Assembly (NCBI RefSeq): GCF_932526225.1
Contig: NC_064039.1
Location: 496,001-560,000 of the forward strand
Reading direction: 5' to 3'
From: Nematostella vectensis
Taxonomy: Eukaryota > Cnidaria > Anthozoa > Actiniaria > Edwardsiidae
DNA: 64,000 bases
Made by a program: the position numbers and the translations under genes. Positions 35,401 to 48,444 of the stretch are shown here, one piece after another. The notes under the pieces are model-generated. The model was not told the DNA's origin. It made no database searches and saw nothing but the letters and a program-made list of their open reading frames with translations. Within the stretch, counting starts at the first letter, position 1. Each line of letters starts with the position of its first letter.

Positions 35401-38400
35401 CGCTTTTTTTTACTTACCCACCCCAGATGACATTCAAAACATATGCAATTTGAATTTTTAATTGGGATTTAGTAATGCCAATTACCATGCTTTTGCCTAA
35501 AAAAAAAGACAATAAAGCAAATTCGACTCTAAAATTAAAGCACAAAAAAGCAGTTCAACTTCCAGAAATGCCCGTGAGAGTTGAGAGGGAACAATGGCTC
35601 GTGCTTTGGTTGCGCAGGGAATAGAGGACAACATTATCGAATATCGAGCAGATATGATTGAAATGCTTGTACGATCATCAATTTGACATATTTAAGCCTC
35701 ACCCACAACTAAACATTGCACTGCTTTCTCCACACGCGTCTTTTTGCTTGACCTCATCTCTTTTCTGTAGATTGTTAGCACACACCTGCATCTCAAGAAC
35801 TTTGAACACCTTCACATTACACCTGAGGAACTTGTGGACTTGGAAGTCCCTAACCTTGATGCTTAATTTCTTTTACTTGCCCATCCCAGATGACATTGAT
35901 TTGCAATGTGTATTTTCAAAATTTGGATTGGGTATTCAATCAAAATAACCTTGATTTTACTAAAAGTAATGACAGCGGATTTTTTTATAAAAAAAAACAG
36001 ACCTCGATAAAGCAAATTCGACTAGAAGATAAAAGCAGCAAAAAAATGCAGTTCAACTTCCAGTTTCGCCCATGAGAGTTGAGAGGGAACTATGGCTCGT
36101 GCTGTGGATGCGTGGGGAATACAGGACAACATTAACGCTAGATAGTATCGATCTGAATTTATTGAACTGCTTGTGCGATCATCAATTTGTCATATTTAAG
36201 CCTCACCCACGACTGAACATTGCACTGCTTTCTCCACACACGTCCATCTGCTTGACCTCTCGAACAGAAACCCCTCATCTCCTTTCTGAAGACGGTAAGT
36301 ACACACCTGCATCTCAAGAACTTGAACACCTCCACATTACACCTGAGGAACTTGTGAACTTGGAAGCCGTTACCTCGGATACCTAAATACCTTACAAACG
36401 GCCCATAGATATGAAACATTACGCGCGATGAACCAACCGACAGCTTGAGCCATGCTACTCCCCAACTTTACCGTGAGGCCCTGGAACTACCCCGGGAAAG
36501 ATACCCGGCGCTCTACCAACTGAGCTATTGAACTGCTTACGAAAGAGAGGAGCGAGATATCTGCATGCTATAGTTTTATTCGTAGCCACCCAAGCGGAGT
36601 GTCCCAAGAGGCGCATCATCGCACGATAGTTGTCTTGTTACGTAAGCACAAGGCGAACAGGCCCTTGTAGGTAAGGCGTTAAAGCTCTTGTCTCGTAAGT
36701 TAGAAGTTTAGAGTTCATGTCACTGTTGCCGCTCAATTTTTATACTCGCCTTTTTCATAATTTCTTTAACTTACCCATTCAAGATGACATTCAAAACTGC
36801 AATGTATATTTTATAAATTGGGATTGAGTATTCAAAATAACCTTGCTTTTACTAAAAGTAATGACAGCCGTTTCTTTATTAAAAAACAGAACTCGATAAA
36901 GCAAATTCGACTAAGGGATAAAAGCCAAAAAAAAAGAAGAAATATGCAGTTCAACTTCCAGTTTTGCCCGTGAGAGTTGAGAGGGAACAATGGCTCGTGC
37001 TTTGGTTGCGCAGGGAATAGAGGACAACATTATCGAATATCGAGCAGATATGATTGAAATGCTTGTGCGACCATCAATTTGACATATTTAAGCCTAACCC
37101 ACAAATGAACATTGCACTGCTTTCTCCACACACGTCTTTCTGCTTGACCTCTCGAACAGAAACCTTTCATCTCCTTTCTGAAGACGGTAATTACACACCT
37201 GCATCTCAAGAACTTGAACACCTCCACATTACACCTGAGGAACTTGTGAACTTGGAAGCCGTTACCTCGGATACCTAAATACCTTACAAACGGCCCATAG
37301 ATATGAAACATTACGCGCGATGAACCAACCGACAGCTTGAACCATGCTACTCCCCAACTTTACCGTGAGGCCCTGGAACTACCCCGGGAAAGATACCCGG
37401 CGCTCTACCAACTGAGCTATTGAACTGCTTACGAAAGAGAGGAGCGAGATATCTGTACGCTATAGTTTTATTCGTAGCCACCCAAGCGGAGTGTCCCAAG
37501 AGGCGCATCATCACACGATAGTTGTCTCGTTACGAACACAAGGCCAACATGCGAACAGGCCCTTGTGGGTAAGGCGTTAAAGCGCTTGTCTCGTAAATCA
37601 AAAGTTCAGCGTTCAAGTCATTGCTACTGCTTATTCTTTACACGCTTTTTTTTACTTACCCACGCAAGATGACATTCAAAACATATGCAATTTGTATTTT
37701 TAATTGGGATTTAGTAATGCCAATTACCATGCTTTTGCCTAAAAAAAAAGACAATAAAGCAAATTCGACTCTAAAATTAAAGCACAAAAAAGCAGTTCAA
37801 CTTCCAGAAATGCCCGTGAGAGTTGAGAGGGAACAATGGCTCGTGCTTTGGTTGCGCAGGGAATAGAGGACAACATTATCGAATATCGAGCAGATATGAT
37901 TGAAATGCTTGTGCGATCATCAATTTGACATATTTAAGCCTCACCCACAACTGAACATTGCACTGCTTTCTCCACACGCGTCTTTTTGCTTGACCTCATC
38001 TCTTTTCTGTAGATCGTTAGCACACACCTGCATCTCAAGAACTTTGAACACCTTCACATTACACCTGAGGAACTTGTGGACTTGGAAGTCCCTAACCTTG
38101 ATGCCTAATTTCTTTTACTTGCCCATCCCAGATGACATTGATTTGCAATGTGTATTTTCAAAATTTGGATTGGGTATTCAATCAAAATAACCTTGATTTT
38201 ACTAAAAGTAATGACAGCGGATTTTTTTATAAAAAAACAGACCTCGATAAAGCAAATTCGACTAGAAGATAAAAGCAGCAAAAAAATGCAGTTCAACTTC
38301 CAGTTTCGCCCTTGAGAGTTGAGAGGGAGCTATGGCTCGTGCTGTGGATGCGCGGGGAATACAGGACAACATTAACGCTAGATAGTATCGACCTGAATTT

Positions 38401-41400
38401 ATTGAACTGCTTGTGCGATCATCAATTTGACATATTCAAGCCTCATCCACGACTGAACATTGCACTGCTTTCTCCACACACGTCTTTCTGCTTGACCTCT
38501 TGAACAGAGCCTCCTCATCTCTTTTATGTAGATCGTGAGCACACACCTGCATCTCAAGAACCTGAACACCTCCACATTACACCTGAAGAACTTGTGAACT
38601 TGGAAGCCGTTACCCTTGATGCCTAAATACCTTACAAACAGCCCATAGATATAAACCATTACGCGCGATCAACCAACCGACAGCGTGAACCATGCTACTC
38701 CCCAAATTTACCATGAGGCCCTGGAACTACCCCGGGAAAGATACCCGGCGCTCTACCAACTGAGCTATTGAACTGCTTATGAAAGAGAGGAGCGAGATAT
38801 CTGTATGCCATAGTTTTATCCGTAGTAACCCAAGCGGAGTGTCCCAAGAGGACCATTATTACACGATAGTTGTCTAGTTACATAGGCACAAGGCCAACAG
38901 GCCCTTGTAGGTAAGGCGTTAAAGCTCTTGTCCAGTAAGTTAGAGGTTCAGAGTTCAAGTCACTGTTGCCGCTCCATTTTTATACTCGCCTTTTTCATAA
39001 TTTCTTTTACTTACCCATTCAAAATGACATTCAAAACTGCAATGTATATTTTATAAATTGGGATTGAGTATTCAAAATAACCTTGCTTTTACTAAAAGTA
39101 ATGACAGCCGTTTTTTTTTATTAGAAAACAGAACTCGATAAAGCAAATTCGACTAAGGGATAAAAGCAAAAAAAAAAATGAAGAAATATGCAGTTCAACT
39201 TCCAGTTTTGCCCGTGAGAGTTGAGAGGGAACTAAGGCTCGTGCTTTGGATGCGCGGGGAATACAGGACAACATTAACGCTAGATAGTATCGATCTGAAT
39301 TTATTGATTTGCTGTATGATAATCAATTTGACATATTTAAGCCTCACCCACAACTGAACATTGCACTGCTTTCTCCACATGCGTCTTTCTGCTTGACCTC
39401 ATCTCTTTTCTGTAGATCGTTAGCACACACCTGCATCCCAAGAACTTTGAAGACCTTCACATTACACCAGAGGAACTTGTGAACTTGGAAGCAGTTACCT
39501 CTGATACCTAAATACCTCACAAACAGTCCATAGATATCAACCATTACGCGCGATGAACCAACCGACAGCGTGAACCATGCTACTCCCCAACTCTACCGTG
39601 AGGCCCTGGACATTACCCCGGAAAGATACCCGGCGCTCTACCAACTGAGCTATTTAACTGCTTATGAAAGAGAGGAACGAGATATCTGTATGCTATAGTT
39701 TCATCCGTAGCCACCCAATCGGAGTGTCCCAAGAGGCGCATCATCACACGATAGTTATCTTGTTACGAACGCAAGGCGAACGTGCGAACAGGCCCTTGTG
39801 GGTCAGGGGTTAAAGCGCATGTCTTGTAGTCAGGTGTTCAGAGTTCAAGTCAGTGCTACTTTACTTCACAATTTTTAGCCCCCTTTTTATAATTTCTTTT
39901 ACTTACCCATCCTAGATGATATTCAAACTGCTAGTGTATTTTAAAAATTGGGCTTGAGTATTCAAAATAACCTTGCTTTTACGAAAAGTAATGACAGCCT
40001 AATTTTTTTTATTAAAAGACAGACAAAGCAAGTTCGATAAAACAAGTTCGACTAAAGGATAATAGCAGAAAAAAATGCAGTTCAACTTCCAGTCATGCCC
40101 GTGAGAGTTGAGAGGGAACTATGGCTCGTTCTTTGGTTGCGCGGAGTATAGAGGACAACATTATCGAGTATCGACCTGAATTTATTGAATTGCTTGTGCG
40201 ATCATCAATTTGACATATTTAAGCCTCACCCACAACTGAATATTGCACTGCTTTCTCCACACACGTTCATCTGCTTGTCCTCTTGAACAGAAACCTCTCA
40301 TCATCTTTCTGTAGACCGCGAGGACACACCTGCATCTCAAGAACTTTGAACACCTCCACATTACACCTGAGGAACTTTTGAACTTGGAAGCCGTTATCCT
40401 TGATGCCTAAATACCTCATAAACAGCCCATAGATATGAAACATTACACGCGATGAACCAACCGACAGCTTTAACCATGCTACTCCCCAACTCTACCGTGA
40501 GGCCCTGGAACTACCCCGGGAAAGATACCCGGCGCTCTACCAACTGAGCTATTGAACTGCTTATGAAAGCGCAGAGCGAGCTATCTGTGCGCTATAGTTT
40601 TATCCGTAGCCACCCAAGCGGAGTGTCCCAAGAGGCGCATCATCACACGATAGTTGTCTTGTTACGTAAGCACAAGGCGAACAGGCCCTTGTAGGTAAGG
40701 CGTTAAAGCTCTTGTCTCGTAAGTTAGAAGTTTAGAGTTCATGTCACTGTTGCCGCTCAATTTTTATACTCGCCTTTTTCATAATTTCTTTAACTTACCC
40801 ATTCAAGATGACATTCAAAACTGCAATGTATATTTTATAAATTGGGATTGAGTATTCAAAACAACCTTGCTTTTACTAAAAGTAATGACAGCCGTTTCTT
40901 TATTAAAAAACAGAACTCGATAAAGCAAATTCGACTAAGGGATAAAAGCCAAAAAAAAAGAAGAAATATGCAGTTCAACTTCCAGTTTTGCCCGTGAGAG
41001 TTGAGAGGGAACAATGGCTCGTGCTTTGGTTGCGCAGGGAATAGAGGACAACATTATCGAATATCGAGCAGATATGATTGAAATGCTTGTGCGACCATCA
41101 ATTTGACATATTTCAGCCTAACCCACAAATGAACATTGCACTGCTTTCTCCACACACGTCTTTCTGCTTGACCTTTTGAACAGAAACCTCTCATCTCCTT
41201 TCTGAAGACGGTAAGTACACACCTGCATCTCAAGAACTTGAACACCTCCACATTACACCTGAGGAACTTGTGAACTTGGAAGCCGTTACCTCGGATACCT
41301 AAATACCTTACACACGGCCCATAGATATGAAACATTACGCGCGATGAACCAACCGACAGCTTGAGCCATGCTACTCCCCAACTTTACCGTGAGGCCCTGG

Positions 41401-44400
41401 AACTACCCCGGGAAAGATACCCGGCGCTCTACCAACTGAGCTATTGAACTGCTTACGAAAGAGAGGAGCGAGATATCTGTGCGCTATAGTTTTATCCGTA
41501 GCCACCCAAGCGGAGTGTCCCAAGAGGCGCATCATCACACGATAGTTGTCTTGTTACGTAAGCACAAGGCGAACAGGCCCTTGTAGGTAAGGCGTTAAAG
41601 CTCTTGTCTCGTAAGTTAGAAGTTTAGAGTTCATGTCACTGTTGCCGCTCAATTTTTATACTCGCCTTTTTCATAATTTCTTTAACTTACCCATTCAAGA
41701 TGACATTCAAAACTACAATGTATATTTTATAAATTGGGATTGAGTATTCAAAATAACCTTGCTTTTACTAAAAGTAATGACAGCCGTTTCTTTATTAAAA
41801 AACAGAACTCGATAAAGCAAATTCGACTAAGGGATAAAAGCCAAAAAAAAGAAGAAATATGCAGTTCAACTTCCTGTTTTGCCCGTGAGAGTTGAGAGGG
41901 AACAATGGCTCGTGCTTTGGTTGCGCAGGGAATAGAGGACAACATTATCGAATATCGAGCAGATATGATTGAAATGCTTGTGCGACCATCAATTTGACAT
42001 ATTTAAGCCTAACCCACAAATGAACATTGCACTGCTTTCTCCACACACGTCTTTCTGCTTGACCTCTCGAACAGAAACCTCTCATCTCCTTTCTGAAGAC
42101 GGTAAGCACACACCTGCATCTCAAGAACTTGAACACCTCCACATTACACCTGAGGAACTTGTGAACTTGGAAGCCGTTATACCCTTGATGCCTTAAATAC
42201 CTCACAAACGGCCCATAGATATTAAACATTACGCGCGATGAACCAACCGACAGCGTGAACCATGCTACTTCCCAACTCTACCGTGAGGCCCTGGAACTAC
42301 CCCGGGAAAGATACCCGGCGCTCTACCAACTGAGCTATTGAACTGCTTACGGAAGAGAGGAGCGAGACATCTGTACGCTATAGTTTTATTCGTAGCCACC
42401 CAAGCGGAGTGTCCCAAGAGGCTCATCATCACACGATAGTTGTCTTGTTACAAACACAAGGCGAACATGCGAACAGGCCCTTGTGGGTAAGGCGTTTAAG
42501 CGCTTGTCTGGTAAATCAGAAGTTCAGCGTTCAAGTCAGTGCTACGGCTTATATTTTTACACGCCTTTTTTTACTTACCCACCCCAGATGACATCCAAAA
42601 CATATTGAATTTGCATTTTTGATTGGGATTTAGTATGCCAATTACCATGATTTTACCTAAAAAAATAACATCCGATTTTTAAATTCAAAACTGGGCCTTT
42701 CGGAAACAATAAAGCAAATTCGACTAAAAAAAAAAGCAGTTCAACTTTCAGTAATGCTTATCAGAGTTGAGTGTGAAATACGTGCTTTGGTTTCGCGGGG
42801 AATACAGGACAACATTATCGCTAGTATCGACCTGAATTTGTTGAATTGCTTGTGCGATCATCAATTTGACATATTTAAGCCTCACCCACAACTGAACATT
42901 GCACTGCTTTCTCCACACACGTCTTTCTGCTTGACCTCTCGAACAGAACCTCCTCATCTCCTTTCTGAAGACGGTAAATACACACCTGCATCTCAAGAAC
43001 TTTGAACACCTCCACATTACACCTGAGGAACCTGTGAACTTGGAAGCCGTTACCTCTGATACCTAAATACCTCACAAACGGCCCATAGATATGAAACATT
43101 ACACGCGATGAACCAACCGACAGCGTGAACCATGCTACTCCCCAACTCTACCGTGAGGCCCTGGAACTACCCCGGGAAAGATACCCGGCGCTCTACCAAC
43201 TGAGCTATTGAACTGCTTATGAAAGAGCAGAGCGAGATATCTGTGCGCTATAGTTTTAGTCGTAGCCACCCAAGCGGAGTGTCCCAAGAGGCGCATCATC
43301 ACACGATAGTTGTCTTGTTACGTAAGCACAAGGCGAACAGGCCCTTGTAGGTAAGGCGTTAAAGCTCTTGTCTCGTAAGTTAGAAGTTCAGAGTTCAAGT
43401 CACTGTTGCCGCTCAACTTTTATACTCGCCTTTTTCATAATTTCTTTAACTTACCCATTCAAGATGACATTCAAAACTGCAATGTATATTTTATAAATTG
43501 GGATTGAGTATTCAAAATAACCTTGCTTTTACTAAAAGTAATGACAGCCGGTTTTTTTTATTAAAAACAGAGCTCGATAAAGCAAATTCGACTAATGGAT
43601 AAAAGCCAAAAAAAGAAGAAATATGCAGTTCAACTTCCAGTTTTGCCCGTGAGAGTTGAGAGGGAACAATGGCTCGTGCTTTGGTTGCGCAGGGAATAGA
43701 GGACAACATTATCGAATATCAAGCAGATATGATTAAAAGGCTTGTGCGATCATCAATTTGACATATTTAAGCCTCACCCACAACTGAACATTGCCCTTCT
43801 TTCTCCACACACGTCTTTCTGCTTGTCCTCTCCAACAGAAACCCCTCATCTCCTTTCTGTAGATCGTTAGCACACACCTGCATCTCAAGAACTTTGAACA
43901 CCTCCACATTACACCTGAGGAACTTGTGAACTTGGTAGCGACTGCTGCCGCTCAATTTTTACACGCCTTTTTCATAATTTCTTTTACTTACCCATCCCAG
44001 ATAACATCAAAAACTGCAATGTTTTTTTTTTAAATTGGGATTGAGAATCCCAATTACCATGATTTAACTTAAAGTAATAACAGCCGAATTTTTATACAAA
44101 TTTAGACCTCCATAAAGCAAATTGGACTAAGGAATAAAAGCCCAAAAATGCAGTTCAACTTCCAAATGCCCGTGAGAGTTGAGAGGGAACTATGGCTCGT
44201 GTTTTAGTTGCGCGGGGAATACAGGAAAACTTTATCACTAGTATCGACCTAAAATAATTATTGAATTGCTTGTACGACTCGACATCAACTCGACATCTTT
44301 AAGCCTCACCCACAACTGAACATTGCACTGCTTTCTCCACACACGTCCATCTGCTTGTCCTCTTGAACAGAAACCTCTCATCATCTTTCTGTAGACCGTG

Positions 44401-44640
44401 AGGACACACCTGCATCTCAAGAACTTGAACACCTCCACATTACACCTGAGGAACTTGTGAACTTGGAAGCCGTTATCCTTGATGCCTAAATACCTCTCAA
44501 ACAGCCCATAGATATGAAACATTACACGCGATGAACCAACCGACAGCTTGAACCATGCTACTCCCCAACTCTACCGTGAGGCCCTGGACCTTACCCGGGA
44601 AAGATACCCGCCAACTGAGTTATTGAACTGCTTTCGCCAC
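26485..44640. repeat. Satellite array, right segment with 891-bp units
   Basis: Anchors lie at about 27245, 28132, 29030, 29921, 30812, 31704, 32595, 33486, 34379, 35270, 36620, 37512, 38863, 39744, 40644, 41535, 42430 and 43290. From 29030 to 35270 spacing is 891-893 bp. Short subunits without tRNA-like blocks join near 26490, 35860, 38110 and 43935. Open frames of 60-100 codons recur in every unit on both strands, but they shift phase between copies through 2-bp differences (ATCGCTAGTATCG against ATCGAGTATCG), so they are not conserved coding. The array fades after 44640. Confidence 0.92.
29440..34965. repeat. Three-unit higher-order tandem duplication (2,674-bp period)
   Basis: Three successive units from about 29.4 kb reappear 2,674-2,675 bp later with essentially no visible differences except one base in an A-run (near 31110 against 33793). 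Variant bases that distinguish the three units, such as GACATTGAAC against GAACTTGAAC, repeat in the same order. This marks a very recent block duplication, or an assembly duplication. Confidence 0.85.
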
Positions 44641-45310
44641 ACACGTCCATCTGCTTGTCCTCTCGAATAGAAACCTCTCATCATCTTTCTGTAGACCGTG
44701 AGGACACACCTGCATCTCAAGAACTACAACACCACATTCTACCTGAATGCCTACTCTGGGTCCTATAGTCGCTTGAAGTCGCCAATAGTTACACAAGAAA
44801 ATCTTGGCTAATTTTCTAAAGTCGCCTTTAGTCGCTTGAAGTCGCCCATAGTTGCACAAGAAAATCTTGGCTAATGTTCTAAAGTCGCTTAAAGTCGCCT
44901 ATGATTAATTGTCAATGTTTAAGTTACTAAGTAAAGTAACCTTGGTTACCAATGTAAATTGTATTGGTTACAATGAAATCGTAGTGTATGTATTGTACTG
45001 TCGCCATAGAAGTTACTAACTAATAGGTCAGGGGGTAAAGCGCTGGTCTCGTCACTGCCGGCCGTCATTCTGTTATTTGTATTTTATTTATTTTTATCTC
45101 ATCCCATGAACCAGATGACATTTAACCTGCAATTTATGTTTTTATCGGGATTTAGTAGTATGCAATTGACAATTTTTACTAAAGTAGTAGCAGCATTTTT
45201 ATATTCAAAACCGGGCCATGCTGGTAAAAAGATGTATCTTTTACTGTGGATTATACTAAATGTTAATAAAAATAAAGCAGGGAATATGTGTAGGTTGCGT
45301 TAGAAAGTCT
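44641..45310. repeat. Degenerate right edge of the array
   Basis: A truncated unit fragment (44636-44750) is followed by two tandem copies of a stretch of about 70 bp containing CACAAGAAAATCTTGGCTAA (about 44760-44895). A worn tRNA-Thr-like block follows at about 45026-45060 (AGGTCAGGGGGTAAAGCGCTGGTCTCG) with downstream similarity to the satellite (CCAGATGACATTTAAC). No gene seen. Confidence 0.6.
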
Positions 45311-47241
45311 AAGACAGATCTTTAGTAGTTTGATGATATTGCAGGCTCTTTCTTTTTACTGGGAGAAACTTACAGATCCTCTAGAAAACCATTATAATCA
45401 TACGAATTTGAATTGAAGAATTTCCTTCCAGAGTTTTTAGGGCTTTAGTGATGAAAGATAATGATAATAAAAACAAAAATAAACACACAGGGAAGCAAAC
45501 AAAATTGTTTTATTCCTCTGATTGTGTAGCCATATTTCCCTTTTATAGTCCAGGTCAGTTTTATTACAAACTGTCCATTTACGAAATTTCAACTACTTGT
45601 TGTTTCGCATAATATTATCTTGAGATCGTAAGAAAATCGCATATTTGTAAAGCAATCATAAATATTAAATACTACATATAATCTCAAAATTTAAATACTG
45701 GATTCTAGAAGCCCCTAGGTTTTACTATTCAATCTCATAAATAGCACTAGAAATACAAACAAGATTTTAACCCGTACTTCTAGCCTGTGGTACTACCGAC
45801 TCAGCGTCCATTGTAATGGAATTTTCCCCATGAATTACGTTAAGTAATTGTTTTTCACAGTGCGCTATTCCACAAGTCAAAATGGAAGATTAAGTGTGTT
45901 TTGTCAAAGTAGTCACGTTCAATCAATAATTTAGTAAGGGAACTCTGAGCGTGCATTGTGAAACATTCTTGAAGAGAAAAATTGACTTAAACCCCTCTAT
46001 TCTATCTGTCCTAGGTGATTTATTTACAAAATTCCAAAAGGCATATTCAAAAAACTTATACTTTGCATAACACAATATGTGTGCGGCAATGATGCTTCAG
46101 GGCTCTGTGCAATAAGTTTGTTGACGTTAAACAAATCAAAGCAAGTCCCATATGAATTGAAATCGTCTGTAAACACTGACTCCTTCACATAACCTCCGGA
46201 CTATTAAATAAAAGAAAACAATAAGACAATGAGGACTTTTGTACAGAACCTAAAACGAACGTAAAACGAAGGATTCACAATACAGGTATCAACTTCATGG
46301 AAAGGGTAATTATAACCCTCCTTATAAACAGAAATATCTGTAAAAAAAAGATTAAATTTACTTGTGCAATAAAGATTTACAAGTAAAGTATCTATTCCGA
46401 CTCATTTTTGGCTATTCTCTTAGTCTCTATTGCTATTAATTTCTCTGATCTTTGACATTGCCGAAAATGCATATATTCGTGATCTGCGATTCCTCTTTTC
46501 TCGTTCTACATGCTGTTCGTGCGGCGCACACATGTCAGGAATTGGGAGGATACGCGCCCTCGTGAAAACAGCAGCTCTCCCCTGGCCATCCACAACACAG
46601 GTGCGCCAAATTCACACCCACTTAATGTATATTTTATGATGTTCTTGTTTCAATTTTCTCCCCTGTATGCTTTTATCAGGAAAAGCTGTTAAATACCAGG
46701 TGCATCTAAACTGGAGTAGAGTGTCACGATATCTTTATCGATATCTCGACCCTTTTTGTATCCATCAAAGCCCTGTTAAAACCTCCTTTTTTCGCATGCA
46801 TAAAACTCTCCCGTAAATGGAATAATTTGTCTGTTTTAAATCTCGTCGAAGGAAATCCCGCCCGGTTGCTAGCACATTAGGGGGTCCTCTAGGTTTCTAT
46901 CACGTGTTTGAGATGCGAATTCCAAACTTATGTTTTGTTAAAAGGAATTGTGGTTTACTACCATCGATCTTTTCGATCGAGCGCGATCGAGGTAAGCTTA
47001 TAGCGATGGTGACACAAGACTTGCCACAAGCTATTCCTTTTCCACATACCATCACAGCATTCTATGCTGAGATATTCATTGATTATAATCTGCCCATCCA
47101 ATCAGCCCTCAGCAGTTCTATTAGTTGAAACCCTTCGAACGACAATTAGCTCCAGCAGCCACCAGAGAGGTGACGCGAACTTGTGGGTTAGCCCTGAGCA
47201 GGCGCTTGTCTTAACCAATCAGCAATAAGATTACTGCTAAG
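45311..47241. other. Intergenic, no supported gene
   Basis: AT-rich unique-looking sequence. Only short open stretches (under 80 codons) without family features are present. A small palindromic cluster of GATCGA/TCGATC lies at about 46966-46992. It covers the region downstream of the minus-strand gene ending at 47242. Confidence 0.6.
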
Positions 47242-48444
47242 TTACATCCCATAATCGCTGAAGTTCTCAGGCTCTACAAGTTGCGCAGGAGGGGAGCCTT
47301 TCTTACCTAACGAGCCCATTTTCTCAGGGCTCCCATTAGCCAATATTCTTTTTGGCGAATCTTTACCTTTGCGATAAACGTTAAATCTCTGCTTGGGGGA
47401 ATCTGGTACACGAAAATCCCTGTTCCGTAATATGGGTGACCCTTTATTGTCCGGTTTTATTGTTTCGTTTTCTATAGGCATGAAAGTCGAATTCGTAATT
47501 GGACTATCGGTGGTTTTGCCGCCAGGTTCGGGAGGGCTCTTGTTTTGTTCAGTATCGCCCTTGGCGTTTTTAACATTCTCTGCAACATGTGCACCTTTCT
47601 GATTGTCCCTCTCTTCAGTAGTATTGGGTTTAATTTCCTCAGCATCGGGCTCAACGTCGGGCTTATGTTTTCTATCGTTTGCAACTGAAGCAACCGGCGT
47701 CTCCACTGTAATAGTTGGGACTTCAAGTTTTTTACTGGTCCCACCATCTCTCGGCTGGGACTCTCCATTCTCTTTCTCCTTATCCTCTTCAGGTTCCGGC
47801 CAAACGCCATATTTTAATAAATATCTCCGTCTTCTTCTATCCGTAAAAGTCTTCACGAAGAATATTATTACAATCACAACAATTATTTCCCCCATCGTAC
47901 CAAATAATAGCATATATTGGAGAGGCGTAAATGCTGGTAACTGTTTATAACATTTTCCATCTTGACATTCAAGATCAACACAAGAACACTTTTCGAATGT
48001 TTTCGCAGAAGGAGTATTACCTGCGCAGCTCAGCGATAAGCAGAACATGGAAGATCCACAATCTTTAGAGGTCCGACACACGAGAACTGTCGTGTTAAGT
48101 AGAGAAATATTACTAGTGTGGTCCCGGCTCCTATTCGCCTTTGTACCATTCCTACTTATAATCACAACGGCTGTGTTAGTTGTATTGTCTCTGTCGTTTG
48201 TTCTTGTGCTATTTGTGATCGTTGAATTTTTTGGATTTAACTCATCGCACGCCAGGTTCTCAACGCAAAATCCTCTACAACACACCAAGGAAACGTTCGA
48301 TGAACTTGTATTTTCGGCACTCAAACATTCCAGAATACCAGCACACGGTACAAGATTTGTACTCGAGGACGAAGACAAAGCGAATGTTACCATCGTCGCT
48401 AACAAAGTTCCCCAGTATAACGTCGGCACACCGTGATCGGTCAT
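47242..48444 (-). CDS. Intronless type I membrane protein, Cys-rich glycosylated ectodomain
   Basis: A 400-residue ORF with ATG at 48444 and TAA at 47242. An N-terminal hydrophobic segment (residues 8-25) acts as a likely signal peptide. The ectodomain has a first Cys cluster (residues 34-66, with LVCCRGFC), then a spacer with many N-glycosylation sites (NTSS, NSTI, NSTR, NTTN, NGTK, NRSR, NISL, NTTV). A second Cys cluster spans residues 123-165 (CRTSKDC, KCSC, LECQDGKC). The membrane span is about 177-199, followed by a stop-transfer RRRRR. A 200-residue hydrophilic tail has repeated SP motifs (DSPK, GSPE, GSPP), suited to proline-directed phosphorylation. No known family recognised; likely a surface receptor or adhesion protein. 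The architecture resembles the gene at 57036. Confidence 0.82.
   Translation of the reverse strand: MTDHGVPTLYWGTLLATMVTFALSSSSSTNLVPCAGILECLSAENTSSSNVSLVCCRGFCVENLACDELNPKNSTITNSTRTNDRDNTTNTAVVIISRNGTKANRSRDHTSNISLLNTTVLVCRTSKDCGSSMFCLSLSCAGNTPSAKTFEKCSCVDLECQDGKCYKQLPAFTPLQYMLLFGTMGEIIVVIVIIFFVKTFTDRRRRRYLLKYGVWPEPEEDKEKENGESQPRDGGTSKKLEVPTITVETPVASVANDRKHKPDVEPDAEEIKPNTTEERDNQKGAHVAENVKNAKGDTEQNKSPPEPGGKTTDSPITNSTFMPIENETIKPDNKGSPILRNRDFRVPDSPKQRFNVYRKGKDSPKRILANGSPEKMGSLGKKGSPPAQLVEPENFSDYGM

Noticed and set aside
19847..44522. Recurring 60-100-codon ORFs in the satellite (MKCLCDHQFDIFKP on plus; FHIYGPFVRYLG on minus)
   Set aside because: Frame relations change between units through 2-bp differences and stops. 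Both strands are open over the same DNA, so this is repeat structure and not a conserved protein.
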